This document shows positions 24,264 to 36,129 of a stretch of DNA of 64,000 nt, in pieces. Origin of the DNA: Ampullaceana balthica (lineage: Eukaryota; Mollusca; Gastropoda; Lymnaeidae); contig CALYLW010000059.1 of the NCBI GenBank assembly GCA_944989445.1, positions 1,178,001-1,242,000 on the forward strand, in the 5' to 3' direction. Below the pieces are notes generated by a model. The model ran no database searches, had not been told where the DNA came from, and worked only from the letters and a program-made list of their open reading frames with translations. Both the position numbers and the translations under genes were made by a program. Position 1 is the first letter of the stretch; each line of letters begins with the position of its first letter.

Positions 24264-24660
24264 TGGGAAACCCTGATTCTTGAGTGGCACATTGTATTCC
24301 TTGTGTGGGACATTGTGGGTTTTGTGTGAGACATTGTGGGTCTTGTGTGGGAAATTGTGTGTCTTGTGTGGGACATTGTGGGTCTTGTGTGGGACATTGT
24401 CGGTCTTGTGTGGTTTATTGAAGTTTTATGTGGGCCTCGTTTAGGAAATTTTAGGCCTTATATGGTACACTGTAGTGTGTAAATTATGTGAAACATGTCT
24501 GCCTTATATGCGACATGTCCTTATTGTGTGGGACCTGTCTTTCTTTTGTGCGACATGTCGACTTATGTGGGCCATGACCGCTTTGTGTGCGGCATGTCAA
24601 TCTTATGTGGAACATGTCTGTCTTTTGTGGGATATGTTTAGCACATTGTTGACCCTGCTT
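24264..24660. repeat. Degenerate ~21-bp tandem repeat
   Basis: Units built on GTGTGGGACATTGTGGGTCTT, clear at about 24280-24420. They then decay into a related GTGNGACATGTCTNNCTTNT series to about 24650. No coding value. Confidence 0.8.
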
Positions 24661-25027
24661 GTGACAGTTGAATTTTATTATAGGCTCCATATGTGACAGA
24701 TGATTGAGAAAACGACGCTGTGAAGAATATAAGATTTATTCATGTTTTAAAAAATTCAGACTTTAGCATATTTTCTATTCTGTACTACAATTTTCAAATA
24801 CATTGTATTTTAATTGGCCTTACTATTGACCTTTTAATTTTTGTTTAATGTAAATCTATTAAACATCTCACATAGATAAATAAATCTGATTTTGATGCAG
24901 AGATTACGCGACTGTCGGAGTATAGAAGTTATTTTTTTTCTCAAACACATCATATATTTGAAGCTACCTATTCATTTCCACCTGCCCTACGTCCTAGTGT
25001 AGATGTCACTGCAAGTCGGTGTAGTAA

Positions 25028-25278
25028 GGGGCCGTCCATAAAGTACGTCACACTATTTTTGACCATTTTAACCTCCCCTCCCTCCTGTCACAAATCTAGG
25101 ACCCCCCCCCCTAAAGTACGTCACACTTTCGATCAAAAATTTGTTTTTTTATTAACAAAATAATTAAAATTTAATATAAAACAGCGTGACGTCACACATG
25201 GCCGGACCCCCTCCCCCTGTCACACTTTCTTACACCCCCTCCCCCCTCTGGCGCATGACGTACTTTATGGATGGCCCC
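25028..25278. mobile_element. Harbinger-like MITE, 251 bp
   Basis: Terminal inverted repeats GGGGCCGTCCATAAAGTACG (left) and its near-perfect complement on the right, flanked by TAA on both sides (25025-25027, 25279-25281), the 3-bp duplication typical of PIF/Harbinger. An internal TGACGTCA lies at 25187. It is related at the ends to the longer CRE-rich family but shorter and with a different interior. Confidence 0.75.
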
Positions 25279-25499
25279 TAAGCAGATAGACGATCAGATA
25301 GTTAATTAGAAATTTCTTCTTTCAGCGCATGTCCGGGGTCCCCTCCCCCCTGCACTGCCCTTCCAGAAGGGGGTAGCTTCCCCTCGCTTTCAGAACCGTT
25401 GACTGAGATTAGCTTAAAGTTGTAATTTATCGCTAGATGTGTAATCGATAATCATATGATGGGCTATTGTTGTAAGTCTATAACAATACCTCTGATAAT

Positions 25500-25949
25500 A
25501 GCCAAGTTAATGTTATTCTGTCTCAACGCCCTTCCTACTTTATTGAACTTCTGTCTGTTAACTCACCCACCCAGAAGCTACGCTCTTCTGCAGACACACT
25601 TATTCTCTATGTTCTTAAGAAACAGACGTTTGGTGATGGGTCCTCCTCTCGTTGGACCCCAAAACAATGGAATTCTCTACCATTACTATTACAAATTCGC
25701 AGTATTCCAGCTACTGGGGCCTTCAAGACTGCAATAAAAGCACATTTCTTCAAATTTACCTTCAAAAATAATTTTAAAAATTCTGTAAAAGATAAAAGTA
25801 GCTAGCATGCACCGTAATGTCAATGAATGTTGTATTTAGCCTTTAAATCGTTTATATCGAATGAATTAATAATTATGTGTGTTAGTAATTTTATGTAAAG
25901 CGCTGAGACACAAGTTGCTTGATGAGGTACTGCGATATAAACATTTATA
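25500..25949 (+). pseudogene. CR1-like LINE 3' end: ORF2 C-terminus and 3' tail
   Basis: An open stretch from about 25500 to the stop at 25803-25805 encodes the standard C-terminus of CR1-group ORF2: RPSYFIELLSVNSP, KLRSSADTL, WTPKQWNSLPLLLQIRS and AFKTAIKAHFFKF. It continues into a 3' tail with the conserved TGTAAAGCGCTGAGA and GGTACTGCGATATAAA, close to the usual CR1/L2-type 3' end. Reverse-transcriptase motifs are absent, so this is a 5'-truncated insertion. Confidence 0.82.
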
Positions 25950-26258
25950 TCTATATATATAATTCACCAGAAATTAGGACAAGCACAAGACGCGAGCAAA
26001 TAAGCATGACGAATGACCCTCGCTAGGGTCGACCAATCACAGTTTGTGGTTGGCAAATGAGGGTGGTGCAGGGTGGGTGGGCAGGTAACAACAACCGCAG
26101 TGCGCATGTCTCGAGACCGACAATGCATCGGCGGTCACCCCACCACCACAAACGTTCACTCGCGTTGCTTTCATTTCTTCGTGCTGCTATTTTTGTCCTT
26201 TCTTTGCACTATCTATGAGAAAGTCTGCGGCATATCCTACGCCACGGGTCGTATCTAG
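25950..26258 (+). mobile_element. Possible short Helitron/Helentron-like element
   Basis: Starts TCTATATATATAATTCACC directly after the LINE tail and ends ACGGGTCGTATCTAG, resembling Helentron termini (5' TC, 3' CTAG). There is no internal similarity to the two larger Helentron-like elements, and the base after CTAG is C rather than the expected T. The call is tentative. Confidence 0.4.
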
Positions 26259-26832
26259 CTATTAATATTATTAAAAATCTAGCAGTTCTTACGATTTTCA
26301 TACACGTCATAGCGTTATTCATCATTGGATGTCTTGTGTCAAATATATACGACATCTTCCAGAGTCAGAAAACGTTACAAAGATAAGGGCTCGAGCCAAG
26401 TCCTAACACACACACATTCCCACTCCTTACAATAGAATGCTACTCGTATAAACCAAACGATGTGAACGAAGGCATTGTATGAAACATCTCAACGGTGCTC
26501 TAATAAAAAGATACGCTTATATCTAAGTGGAAATATTGGTCAAATTAGTAACAAGAAAATTTCGTAATTCTAGAATTTTATTAAATTTTACCATTACATC
26601 AAATTAGTTTTCATGAATATAATAATTAGAACAAGAAAAACAGTTTTATTCTTCATCACCCAGGTTTTCATAAATTGTTGCAAAAATTTCATTTAAAAAA
26701 AAAGAATAACATTTTTTTACACGAATTGATTAAAAAATAATAAGTTGCCATAAACATTTGTTCCATAACGTATGGTTAAAAAAAACTATATGATTGTCAC
26801 ATGGTTTCCCCATCATTCACGCCGCGGTTGAA
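26259..26832. other. AT-rich intergenic sequence
   Basis: No gene recognised. A minus-strand AATAAA (TTTATT at 26645-26650) could serve the PH paralogue to the right. Confidence 0.4.
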
Positions 26833-26965
26833 CACATCCTTTCTCACTGGTGAATACATCCATTCTCAAAAGAGTAACGCATACATAATCCAAGGGGAAC
26901 ACATACGTTCTCACAACTTAACACATACACTATTACAGGTGAACACATGCACTCCCACGCGTAAA
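26833..26965. repeat. Degenerate ~27-bp tandem repeat
   Basis: Four to five loose copies of (G)TGAACACATNCATTCTCAC-like units, strongly diverged. Confidence 0.55.
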
Positions 26966-27046
26966 ATAGCATTCGCTCATCTATGAGTCTAATGAGGTGA
27001 AGATCTATTGGGAGATCTTCGATTCCGTAATGCAGGGGGCGGTACA

Positions 27047-27876
27047 TCATACCATGTGCTCATTAGAAGAATCTTTGACCAAAGTGGACACCACGCAGTT
27101 TACTTTAGGGACAGCATCTCCATCTTCCGATGGGTCAGACGCCTCAAACCCGACGATGGCGGCTTGTTCGTCAAGCGGGGCCATTCTCTCCAGCATGAGT
27201 TGTCTCAGGAACCGTTGGAATGGCGTTATGTCGAAGTCTGCCAGTTGCGCCACATCAACTTCCTTTGGCTTTTTACCATTTTGTGTGGATTCCGATTCTG
27301 GAACACTCTTTTTTTCAACGGGGGTTGGAATGAAGTCATGAACCCCACCTTCGCGGGAGAAAACCCTGGAGCAACACCTGGGCCCCCCGAAGACGTCCTC
27401 AGATCTCGAGTTGGCGGGGCAGCTGGTGCGTTGCCCAGCTGTCAGGTGATCAAGCTTAGGGCTCAGCTCGAGGATGTGGGTTTCCTGTGGCGGCGTCTGG
27501 ATACTGCAGACGGTACACAACCAGCGAACCCACTCCTGCATCTCGGCCTGGGACGGCGCTGCCAAAAAGTACATCCGGGTCTTGTTTTTGTGCCAGGTCC
27601 TCAAGGCGAGGACGTTCGGGAAGGATCTCGAGTGGATGGACTCAATGACCTCATCGCAGCGCTCCAGGTCGACGGAACCTTTCTCTTGCCGGGTTGTTTA
27701 GACTTGTGGTAGTTGAGCTCGTACTTAGCATCGGCCTCCAGCAGCACAAACAGACGCCTCTTCCACTTGGGGCGGAATAGTTTCAGGCTCCCACTCATCT
27801 TCTCTTCAGCTGGCGCTTTGAGCAGCCAACCGCTGTACAGTATGCCGGGAATTGCCGTGGGATGATTTGGCAGCAT
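27047..27876 (-). pseudogene. GAB-type PH-domain paralogue with a frameshift in the PH domain
   Basis: This is a minus-strand duplicate of the gene at 20300-21226. Shared words are SGWLLKAPAEEKM (against SGWLCKSPPEQKM), LKLFRPKW, YELNYHK, TWHKNKTRMYFLAAPSQAEM and a weaker FQRFLRQL tail motif. The ATG at 27876 has an in-frame TGA upstream and an AG acceptor near 27918, supporting this start. Near 27682-27688 the run AAGAGAAAGG lacks one base compared with AAGAAGAAAGG in the paralogue. This throws the frame off before the GSxDLERC strand; the second frame then continues to the stop at 27047. Corrected, it would be about 275 residues and lack the terminal YxN motif. It is either a young pseudogene or an intact gene with a sequence error: the frame after the break is otherwise free of stops. 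Confidence 0.75.
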
Positions 27877-28393
27877 TTTTTGGGTGTCTGAGTGACACAG
27901 AACTGGTCAAGGTCACCTGAAGGGAATATTAAGAAATAGATTTAGCTATACTCTACGGGTTTTTTGTAAATAGTTTTTTTATTATGATAATTTTTTTAAA
28001 TCGCAATTTTCAATAACAGGTGATCTAATATGAGATTCGTCTTGTTACCGAAGAATATTTCTTTTAAAACCGCCTTTTTAATACAATTATTTCACGAAAA
28101 CGCCAGTGAGCACCCAAATTTTGGAAGGTTTTAAGAGATAGAAGCCGGAAGATTTTTAAAGCAAAATACTTTAAGAAACTAAAATTGTGACAAAAACTTG
28201 GAAACATATTAAAACTTGTGTAAGCGCATGGACACGTATTTAAATTGATTCCCCCCCCCCACACACACTTTTCATAACGTTTTAAAATATTTGTTACAAA
28301 CATTGAACTATAAATAATGATGACTTGAAAACTTTCACTGAGCACCATTGATATACAATTATTCTTGCATTGTAGCTGTATTTTAGAACTGTA
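27877..28393. other. 5' flank of the PH paralogue
   Basis: Contains the probable AG acceptor (CCTTCAG on the minus strand near 27918), implying an upstream untranslated exon. Otherwise AT-rich with nothing recognised. Confidence 0.4.
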
Positions 28394-28645
28394 GGCGGCT
28401 GGGTAGCGAAGTCAATAGTGCGCTCGACTCACAAGCTGAGGGGCGTGGGATCGAGCCCAATTTAAAGCCACTATAAAAAATGATGATGCATGACTAACGC
28501 TAAGAAAGTCCTCCACTGACCTGGAGAAGTATGGGCGCCGCCAGGGTCTATACCAAGCCCGAGAATATTCTAACGAAAACATTAGAATCCCCTACGACCA
28601 CGAAAAAAAACGAGGTTATGGGACTAAAATAAACAATAATAAAAT
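28394..28645 (+). mobile_element. tRNA-derived SINE, family 2
   Basis: The tRNA-like head GGCGGCTGGGTAGCGAAGTC carries an A-box-like segment, with box B GGATCGAGCCC about 45 bp later. The body (AGCCACTATAAAAAATGATG, GACTAACGCTAAGAAAGTC, CATTAGAATCCCCTACGA) ends in an AATAA-type tail. A second copy at 29121-29331 shares head and body. Confidence 0.8.
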
Positions 28646-28929
28646 GAAATGTTGATTTAAAGTAATGGAATCGCGCTGTGAGTTACAGTAACCAGTTGTC
28701 TATTCATCTTAGTCAGTGGCGGATTGAGCTATAGGGCAGGGGGGGCGGCTTGCCCCCCCGCGCCCCTGTTGGGTCTAAAACGGCGCCCCCTCAAGACACC
28801 CTCGATGAACACTAAAAAAGGTGTCACTAGAGCAGAAAAAAAGATTGCTAAACAAGAAACTTCTAATCAACACCAAACTGGTAGCTAAATATCGTATTTC
28901 AAATGATGAAAATGTAATATCTGGTTTAA

Positions 28930-30819
28930 ATCAATCACTCGCATCTGAATTATCGGCGACAATTGTTAATGAAGTTAAGTCAACACAATTGTTTTCTTAA
29001 ATTATTGATTCAACCATTGATATATCTAGAATTGATCAGATGCCAGTTTATCTTTACGTTCAGTTATTTAAAATCAGGACATGTTGTGGAAAGATTTATA
29101 GGCTTTTATACTTTGGTAAACAGCGGCTGGATAGCGAAGTCAATGCGCGCTCGCCTCACAAATTGAGGGGCTAAGGATCTAGCCCACGTTAAAGCCACAA
29201 TAAAAATGGAATGACTAACGATAAGAAAGTCATCCGCTGAACTTGAAGGCAGAGGGGCGCCCACCAAGGTCTACCAAGCCCCGCCCCTAGTAAGTTCTAA
29301 TGGGAACATTAGCGCCCCCTACGAACACCAGTTATTAAGTCATGATGTTCAATATGATTTAATTCAATCACTCGCATCTGAATCATCGGTGCCAATTGAT
29401 AATGAAGTTAAGTCTGAACAATTCCTTTCTTTAATTATTGATTCAACCATTGATATATCTACAGTTGATCAGATGACAGTTTCTTTACGCTCAGTTTTAA
29501 AATCTGGACATGTTGTGGAAAGATTTATAGGCTTTTATACTTTTATTAAACAGAAATACTGCCGCATTTGCTGAGAAGATTTTAACGGAACTACAAAAGC
29601 GAAACATTGATATCACACTCTGTCGAGGTCAGGCATACTCTGGAATTAAGAGTGGCCTTCAAACTCAAATAAAGAAACTTTCACCCAATTGTTGTGCCCA
29701 TGTTTTGAATTTGGTTACTATACGCTGATGTACAGTTGTTTTTCGGTATAGCTTTAAGGTTGTATGCATTCCTTACGTCTAGTTTACCACGTCTACATAC
29801 TCTTAAAGAACACCAGAAATCTCAATATGAATCAACAGTAGATACTCTGAAACGACTTTCTGATACAAGATGTGCAAGCAGTAGGCATGCAGTTCTTGGA
29901 TCATTCTTTGCTATTCTAGCCACACTTGATTGAAAGGAATCAAAAGAATATAAATGAAGTGTCAGAGCAGAAGCTATGGGACTATCTGTTTTAGTAACAA
30001 ACTATTTTCTTTTCTGATGCTATTTGTACAAAAGTTATCTTCGTGCTATTAAACTACTTGCAACGCCTTTGCAAGATGTTGGAAGAAATAAGTTTATTGA
30101 AATGAGAAGCCATGAAGCTTTTGAAATTCTGAATGTTGATGTCAAATAATTTATTAACGAAAAATGTTCCAAACTAGATGTTGAAACAGAATTTAAAGAA
30201 AAGCAAATTGCAAGAAAAGTATGGCAGGCGAACTTAGCAGAGATAAAATGGCTACAACTACACGCTTTAAATCTGAAACGTACTTCACTATCATGGATAC
30301 ACTTGTAACACAAATAGATGATCGATTTAATAACTTTTAGAGCACAGTTACTTATTTCTATTGTATTGATCCACCACAAATTTCGGAAGAAAATAAAGAT
30401 TCTTTTCAAAGTTTATGCAAAATTTACAAACATGACATTAATCTTGAAGAAGCAATCGTAGAATATGAGACCTTCAAAGAATTGCATGTACCAAACGACT
30501 GCACATTATCTAGTGAACTATAACTTAAAAAGGTTCATCCATTCTTGACTGAAAAACAAATGGCATCAGGTCTCCCTAATTTGCCAATACTCTATAAAAT
30601 TTACCATACTTGAATCTTCCTGTTAGATGTGCTACTGCTGAAAGAAGTTTCAGTAGATTGAAAATCATCAAAAATTATTTGCGCTCAACAATGACAAACG
30701 AACGTCTGTCTGGATTGGCATTAATTTCAATTGAACGTGATCTAGCTGAGAACGTTGACTTTGAATCAACGATAAATCGTTTTACACCAATGAAATCACG
30801 TAGAAAGCAATTGATATAG
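28930..30819 (+). pseudogene. Decayed hAT transposase with preserved C-terminal dimerisation region
   Basis: Fragments in order: a segment at 28932-29127 that is duplicated at 29366-29555 (IIDSTIDIS..., SGHVVERFIGFY); RGQAYSG and NCCAHVLNLVT near 29620-29725, the GxGYD/CxAHxLNL region of ZMYM1-like transposases; and, at 30610-30819, a clean hAT C-terminal dimerisation block (CATAERSFSRLKIIKNYLRS, NERLSGLALISIERDL). Several stops and frameshifts separate these, so no active enzyme is encoded. Confidence 0.85.
29121..29331 (+). mobile_element. SINE family 2, nested in the hAT transposase
   Basis: Head CAGCGGCTGGATAGCGAAGT, degenerate box B (GGATCTAGCCC), and the same body as the copy at 28394. 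It lies exactly between two copies of a roughly 190-bp transposase segment (28932-29127 and 29366-29555). Confidence 0.78.
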
Positions 30820-30836
30820 TGTTCTGGGCTCTATCT

Positions 30837-30900
30837 TATCTTATCTTATTTTATCTTATCTGTTACAGACGCTCCTTCTATACAGAAGAATATTGCGTCC
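30837..30900 (-). mobile_element. SINE family 1, 3'-tail fragment
   Basis: Only the (CTTAT)n tail and ACAGACGCTCCTTCTATACAG, inverted relative to the plus strand. It lies directly after the transposase stop codon. Confidence 0.6.
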
Positions 30901-32299
30901 TATGCTTATCCATGGTTTGTGTTTAGTTCTGAATTCTTATTAGAGTTTTAAATGTTTATTAAAGGAACTTAAAATCATTGTTTGTGTAAAGTTCATTGAT
31001 TTTCCCAAAGTTTGATGCTCAACCTTAAGTTGATGCTCAGTGATAAATTATTTCTTTAAAATTCTGAAGTAAATTGTTTAGTTCATTTATAAGTATAATA
31101 TTATTGGCACTCTTTGTGTGTGTGTGTGTTACTAATCCTGACCAATCCGCTCAACCAAAGTCTCTGTGTTTTTAATTATTTTTAGCATCAGATTACCTGG
31201 TCTTTAACTGAACTATTTTGCCAGCTAAAATTCTCATATCATTCTTTCAGATAAAAAACTATTACAAGAACAAAAAACAGTAGCTCTTAAAATTTTATTA
31301 GTAAAAATAAGTTGTTCTCTTTGGAACTAATTTCATAATTTACTGTCATCTTTTTATCCTACATATGATATATGCATATATTATGTATATGATAAAGGAT
31401 TTATTTAATTATTTAGGCCTTTTATTAATTATGAACATTTTTTAAAAATAAAGTTTTTTTTTGCATTTGTGACCTATTACTCTCCTGAATATAAAACAAT
31501 TGTTTGTTTATTGAAGAGATTCATTGCAATGGTTGGATTTAGACAAAAAGAATATTAAATAATGTACTTTGAATTATCAACGCAGAATTTATTATGTAAC
31601 ACTTAGTTATTTTTTTGAGTTACTGTCACTGCTATTTATGGCAAGCTGAACAAACTGATAAGTCATCTTGCAAATAGTACAACAAACTATTGGAGGCCTA
31701 TAAATTTTTTTTATCAAATTCTACCTCATTATCAAAACGTTTTAGATGTTTTATTTAGCCCAAAGACTATAAACTTATTATGCTGAGTTTTCTGTTTTAA
31801 AGTCTGCTAGGATATTCAGCCATTGAAAGTAAACACAAAGAATTATGAGAAATTTAGATTTTGTCACAAATAACAGCTCGCAAATTAACTACCATTTTCA
31901 TAAATTCAATTGATTAACCCTATATACTTAAGACTAGATGTTTCTTTTTGTCTAGCAAGTTGCAACAGGGCAACTCTGAAAATGTATGTAACATAAACAA
32001 CACACCTTAGATTTCATATTTGAGCTGCAGCAGTCTCTTAAGATGAAAACTTATTAAAGTAAATCTCACATTTAAAGTGATCAGAAATTTTTTTTCAACA
32101 TAAAATATAACAATAAGAGTGAATCTCATATTAAATTTCTAATCTTCACTGCAGAACCAGCCATTTAGACAAATGAATTTTATCTCAGCACCTAGAAATA
32201 TTTGCACAAAGTGAATGAATTAAAAAAAATTTGCGGCGCCCCCTGAAATTCTCCTGGCCCCCCCACGCAGACAAACCTAAATCCGCCACTGATCTTAGT

Positions 32300-33477
32300 A
32301 TTTAAAAAATATTTTGTGTTTATAAGTGTGCGCACAATTAAACGTGGGCACAATGGGGTAATCTTTGTAGTTGTTAAAACTTAATATATCAGACGACCAA
32401 ACTCACCTTAAGTGCAATCCGAAAGGTTTCCACTAACGTGAAGTTTTTCTGATGATGGCACGAAGATGGATATACTGCCAAAATGAATGACTCCGACTAA
32501 ATCTGAGCATCTAACTTGGAGACTTATGTACCCGTGTCACCACCAATGATATACCGGCGCCGATAGTTGGACACCGCAACAAGATTGTTTCACCCAACAA
32601 GGATGACGCGATAACAATGGAAGCTCAGGGTGTGACACGCACTGACCGCGTCCAGTCCAACAAGTGGCCCTGCTGCGCCAAGCTTGACCGCCTCCGACGA
32701 TGTGGTTTGGGTGACGCATTGCAGCAAGGCCGTAGCGAGGAGGAGACGTGCCCAAAAAGAAAGCCTTTGTTGGGAGGAAGGTGGGGGGGGGGCATTTGAG
32801 CCAATGAAGTTTATGTGAATAAACATAATTAGAATGTATTTTTTTTTAAACTAATTTGGTGATGCTTTGAAGATATTGCCGGTGGTGAAAGGGGGAGGGG
32901 GTGGAAGCCAACTTCACAAAGGACCAGACACGACTCGTATTTGGAACAGTATGTAATAGTATGTAGGCTATGTTTATAATATTTTAGTATCTTATATTTT
33001 AAAGACGCCTTTTCTATACTGAAGAGCATTGCATTCCCCGCTTATCTATGGTTTGAGCCAAATAGTGCTTTCCATTATATTTGTAAAGATTTTTAACGTG
33101 TTTCCAATCTACAGTATATCCTTGTCAAATTTATTGCATTGAAATTGCCTCGTTTGAACGTACAATAAGTCTTTTATTATTTATTTAATGTTTAAATAAT
33201 AATAACATTTTTTTAAAGCACATTTTAAGAACTTAAATGTTTGTGTATGCCTTAACACTTGCGCCCCCCCCCTCTGAACAAGCACTCACCTTTCCCTAGA
33301 TCAGATTGGAGGTGTCCGAAAAATATGAAAAGATATTATCATTCATGTGCTCGCAAACTGTCCCTCCAGGTCTTGAACGTGCTCAGTGTTCGACCAGTTT
33401 AAGGTCCAGGCTGTAAGTTGTATTAACGACTGCCTGAAACAGAGACAAAGAAAACAGCCGCCTGTCTTTGGCCAGGT
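32300..33477. other. Unannotated sequence between two hAT elements
   Basis: No recognised gene. 32530-32790 is GC-richer with short meaningless open frames. 33003-33055 resembles the SINE-1 tail neighbourhood (GACGCCTTTTCTATACTGAAG). Confidence 0.45.
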
Positions 33478-34688
33478 GTCATAACCAGTGGCGTCACTAG
33501 GGGGGCGGGGGGGGGGCGGGCCGCCCCGGGTGACACCCATCAGGGGGTTACACCCGAGCCTAAAATTTTACTGTGTACGATTTTATGTCAGAAAATAAAA
33601 GATGACAAATTTTTTAATCTAGAAAGAAATTAAGAAATGCAATGAAATACGTTAAACGCGAAAATTCTTATTAAAAAAATATCAGTTAACTTTCAATAAT
33701 AAAACAGTCCCAACACACAAACAACATTAAAACAAATTAGGAAAAAAAGAAAAGAAATAGTCGCAGCAGAGAGATCTTTAAAAAAGGCTGGAATGAAAGA
33801 GGCAGTGTCTTCTGTTTTAAAAGATATAAAGCCATTGGGTTTGGACACACCGACAGCATGAACGAATCCCACCTCACGACTCCCTCCCCCACAGTGGGGT
33901 GGGGGGAATACGATTTTTATCATCACCGCCCCCCCTCCCCCCAAAAGAAAAAATTTAAAATGATGGGGTTTTTTTGTTGATGTTTTTTTTGAGGAAAATT
34001 ATGATTTCAATGTCTTTGAGTTAATATTTTTTATATATATATTTATTAAAAGCGTGAAAGCATAGATATGCATGTTTATACACGGTAGTCCTCCGGTTAC
34101 GACGGTCCCATCCCGACTTACGCTGTTAAGTGATTACGAACGCGACCCCGTAAAGAATAGTATTACGCGTTATTCCGTATTTTTAAAAAAAAATATATCA
34201 TGAGGTAACGAATTCTTTTCTCTATTTGAAAAAACAAAAATTATTGAAAAATATGTATGATTGTTATTTAAACCTACAACTTTCGTTTGCGAATTTTTCA
34301 AATGGCGAAGTTTTCAATAAAGTCAATAAAGCTGAGTAAGCTTACAAGTTCATTTTCAATGCTCATTTGAGAGAGCATATTCAGCCTTTTTCGTCCTATG
34401 CAAATTCTAACTCATTATATATTCTTTTCAACTTTGAAAAGGATCGCTCTCAGCTGCAGTTTGATGTCATCATTGAAAGATAGATGCGAAGTGCGATGTG
34501 TACATTTGTAAAGGACTGTGTGAAATATAGCTCATTCAAAAGCAGCAACATTTTTAGCTCTGTGCAAGTTTTTTGAGTTTCGCTTTGAGCTAATTCCTTT
34601 TCCTTACCCTGAGCCTGGGGCTGGACAATAACATTTTTAAGAGTTCTGAAAATTGACTAATTCTGAAGGTAAGCAGTCTTCGAAATCA

Positions 34689-35186
34689 CTCATGAACCTA
34701 CATGGGGAACAAAATCAGAAGCTCCGAGCCTAGTGCTCTTTATAGGTCTTCCCTGAAGATCCCCTTAGCCATCTAGCCATCCAAGTTACGTAACAGCTGA
34801 GGACCCCCCCCCCAAAGCGGTCGCTTCTGAAGCGGCTACCTGGGCATCCAGGATATACAGTCGAAGATGCCTCCCACTAAGTTGAAGTTGCCCTCACAAG
34901 GTGGTGGTGGAATTTCCTACTACGACCCGCTACCACTTTGGCGCCATCCCGGCAAAGCACATGGGCCTCCATGGTTAGGACAGCCGCAGACCGGGGGATC
35001 ATCAAAGACCTACCTAGGGTGTAATCCCCACTGGAAGGTTTCCTCAGAGCTTGCGTCCAATGCGTTCTTCGCGGCACTTTTTGCTAATCCGTTCTGGCAC
35101 TCCTGGCCCTAAACCGGCACCATTCGATGGCGTTGCTGGTAAATTGAGGGGGACGAAACGGTTGCTTTGGATTTACCCGACCCCTT
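34689..35186. mobile_element. Unclassified ~498-bp insertion with 11-bp target duplication
   Basis: CTTCGAAATCA occurs at 34678-34688 and again at 35187-35197. The corresponding sequence in hAT copy 1 (about 18106-18116) has this word once, in a CTTCGAAATCT form, with no insert. The insert is GC-richer than the host element, has no terminal inverted repeats and no poly(A), and ends with no clear simple tail. No open frame in it is recognisable. The target-duplication length points to a target-primed (LINE-type) origin. Confidence 0.65.
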
Positions 35187-35199
35187 CTTCGAAATCATT

Positions 35200-36045
35200 T
35201 GAATGTTCTTCCATTAACTTGGCTGCTGCCCATCGGGTGGCGAAAGTGCTGAGCTCAGTTAGGTTTGTAAGAAAGCCAAATTTCTCATGGATGTATTTAT
35301 ATGCACCTAACCAATGTTTTAGGGCTTAAGAACGTTTGTCAATGATTACCAGAAATACCTCAATCTTGAATTTTTTTCTCCTGGAGAATACTGTTTTGTT
35401 GATGTCCCTTTATCAAACTGACGCTTTTTTTTTGTTCGATAGTATTGAAGATTGTTTATATTGTTTTTACCACGGACTTTTCCTTTCCTTTGTCTTCATA
35501 GGAATACAATTAAGAATGCTATTTTTTCAAAAACTCAATGAGAGACTTCCTTCCCAAATTTCACGTAAAATAGCGACCTTCAGTTGTTCAATTTCCTTTA
35601 GAAATCCTTCTTCTTCAAGTCGGCAGTCACGTGGCTGATTTTCATTCGTTGCTAATTCTTCCAGTGCTGCGATATTCTCATGGTATGAGCTATTAACAGA
35701 CCTTACAGCATAATGCCAGGCTGATCATCTTGTGTTAGACAAGGCTTTGTTAGCATGTATCAATTTCATATGTTTTTGAAGTACCTGTCAACGATGAGTA
35801 GATGCAACAAGTCGGGTATAAAGATTTTGCAGAAAACAAAAAAATCTGACCGCAGTTGTCAACCTGCTGCTCTTTTCCCAACCAAATTAAAAGAATGAGC
35901 TGTGCACGGCACATAATGAGCTACAATGCACTTCTCACGAAGAATAGCCTGGTTTCCGTTATACTTCCTACTCATTTGCAGCATTGCCGTATGACTGTCC
36001 AAGGCATTTTCAGGGATTCGTACAAACATAATAGCCTGCATCTTT
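35200..36045 (-). pseudogene. Decayed ZMYM1-like hAT transposase, copy 2
   Basis: Minus-strand segments in order: SRKYNGNQAILREK and VPCTAHSFNLVG (about 35860-35990), ALEELATNENQPRDCRLE (about 35600-35690), a VFLVIIDK zone (about 35330-35380), and YIHEKFGF... with AAAKLMEEHSNDFEEG down to about 35200. These match the conserved order of ZMYM1-like transposases but sit in different frames. The C-terminal dimerisation block is not recognisable further left. Confidence 0.75.
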
Positions 36046-36129
36046 ATTATACACTATAATTCATAACAAGTTTGGGGGCCCTTAAATTATTGGGGGCTTT
36101 AGCCCGTTCAGCACCCCCCCCCTTTAATC

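Larger units (their letters stand above)
28714..32291 (+). mobile_element. ZMYM-like hAT transposon (second family), 3.6 kb
   Basis: Perfect 12-bp terminal inverted repeats CAGTGGCGGATT / AATCCGCCACTG are flanked by a perfect 8-bp target duplication ATCTTAGT (28706-28713 and 32292-32299). The plus strand carries a decayed transposase between about 28930 and 30820. A SINE (29121-29331) and a SINE-1 tail (30837-30900) lie inside. Positions 30900-32220 are AT-rich non-coding sequence of the element. The GC-rich subterminal zones (GCGCCCC) are similar at both ends. Confidence 0.9.

Noticed and set aside
27008..27712. 234-codon plus-strand open frame
   Set aside because: Antisense shadow of the PH paralogue; the minus strand carries the recognisable domain.
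34867..35112. 81-codon frame in the 498-bp insertion
   Set aside because: Not recognisable, not conserved in a second copy, and length is within chance for GC-richer sequence.
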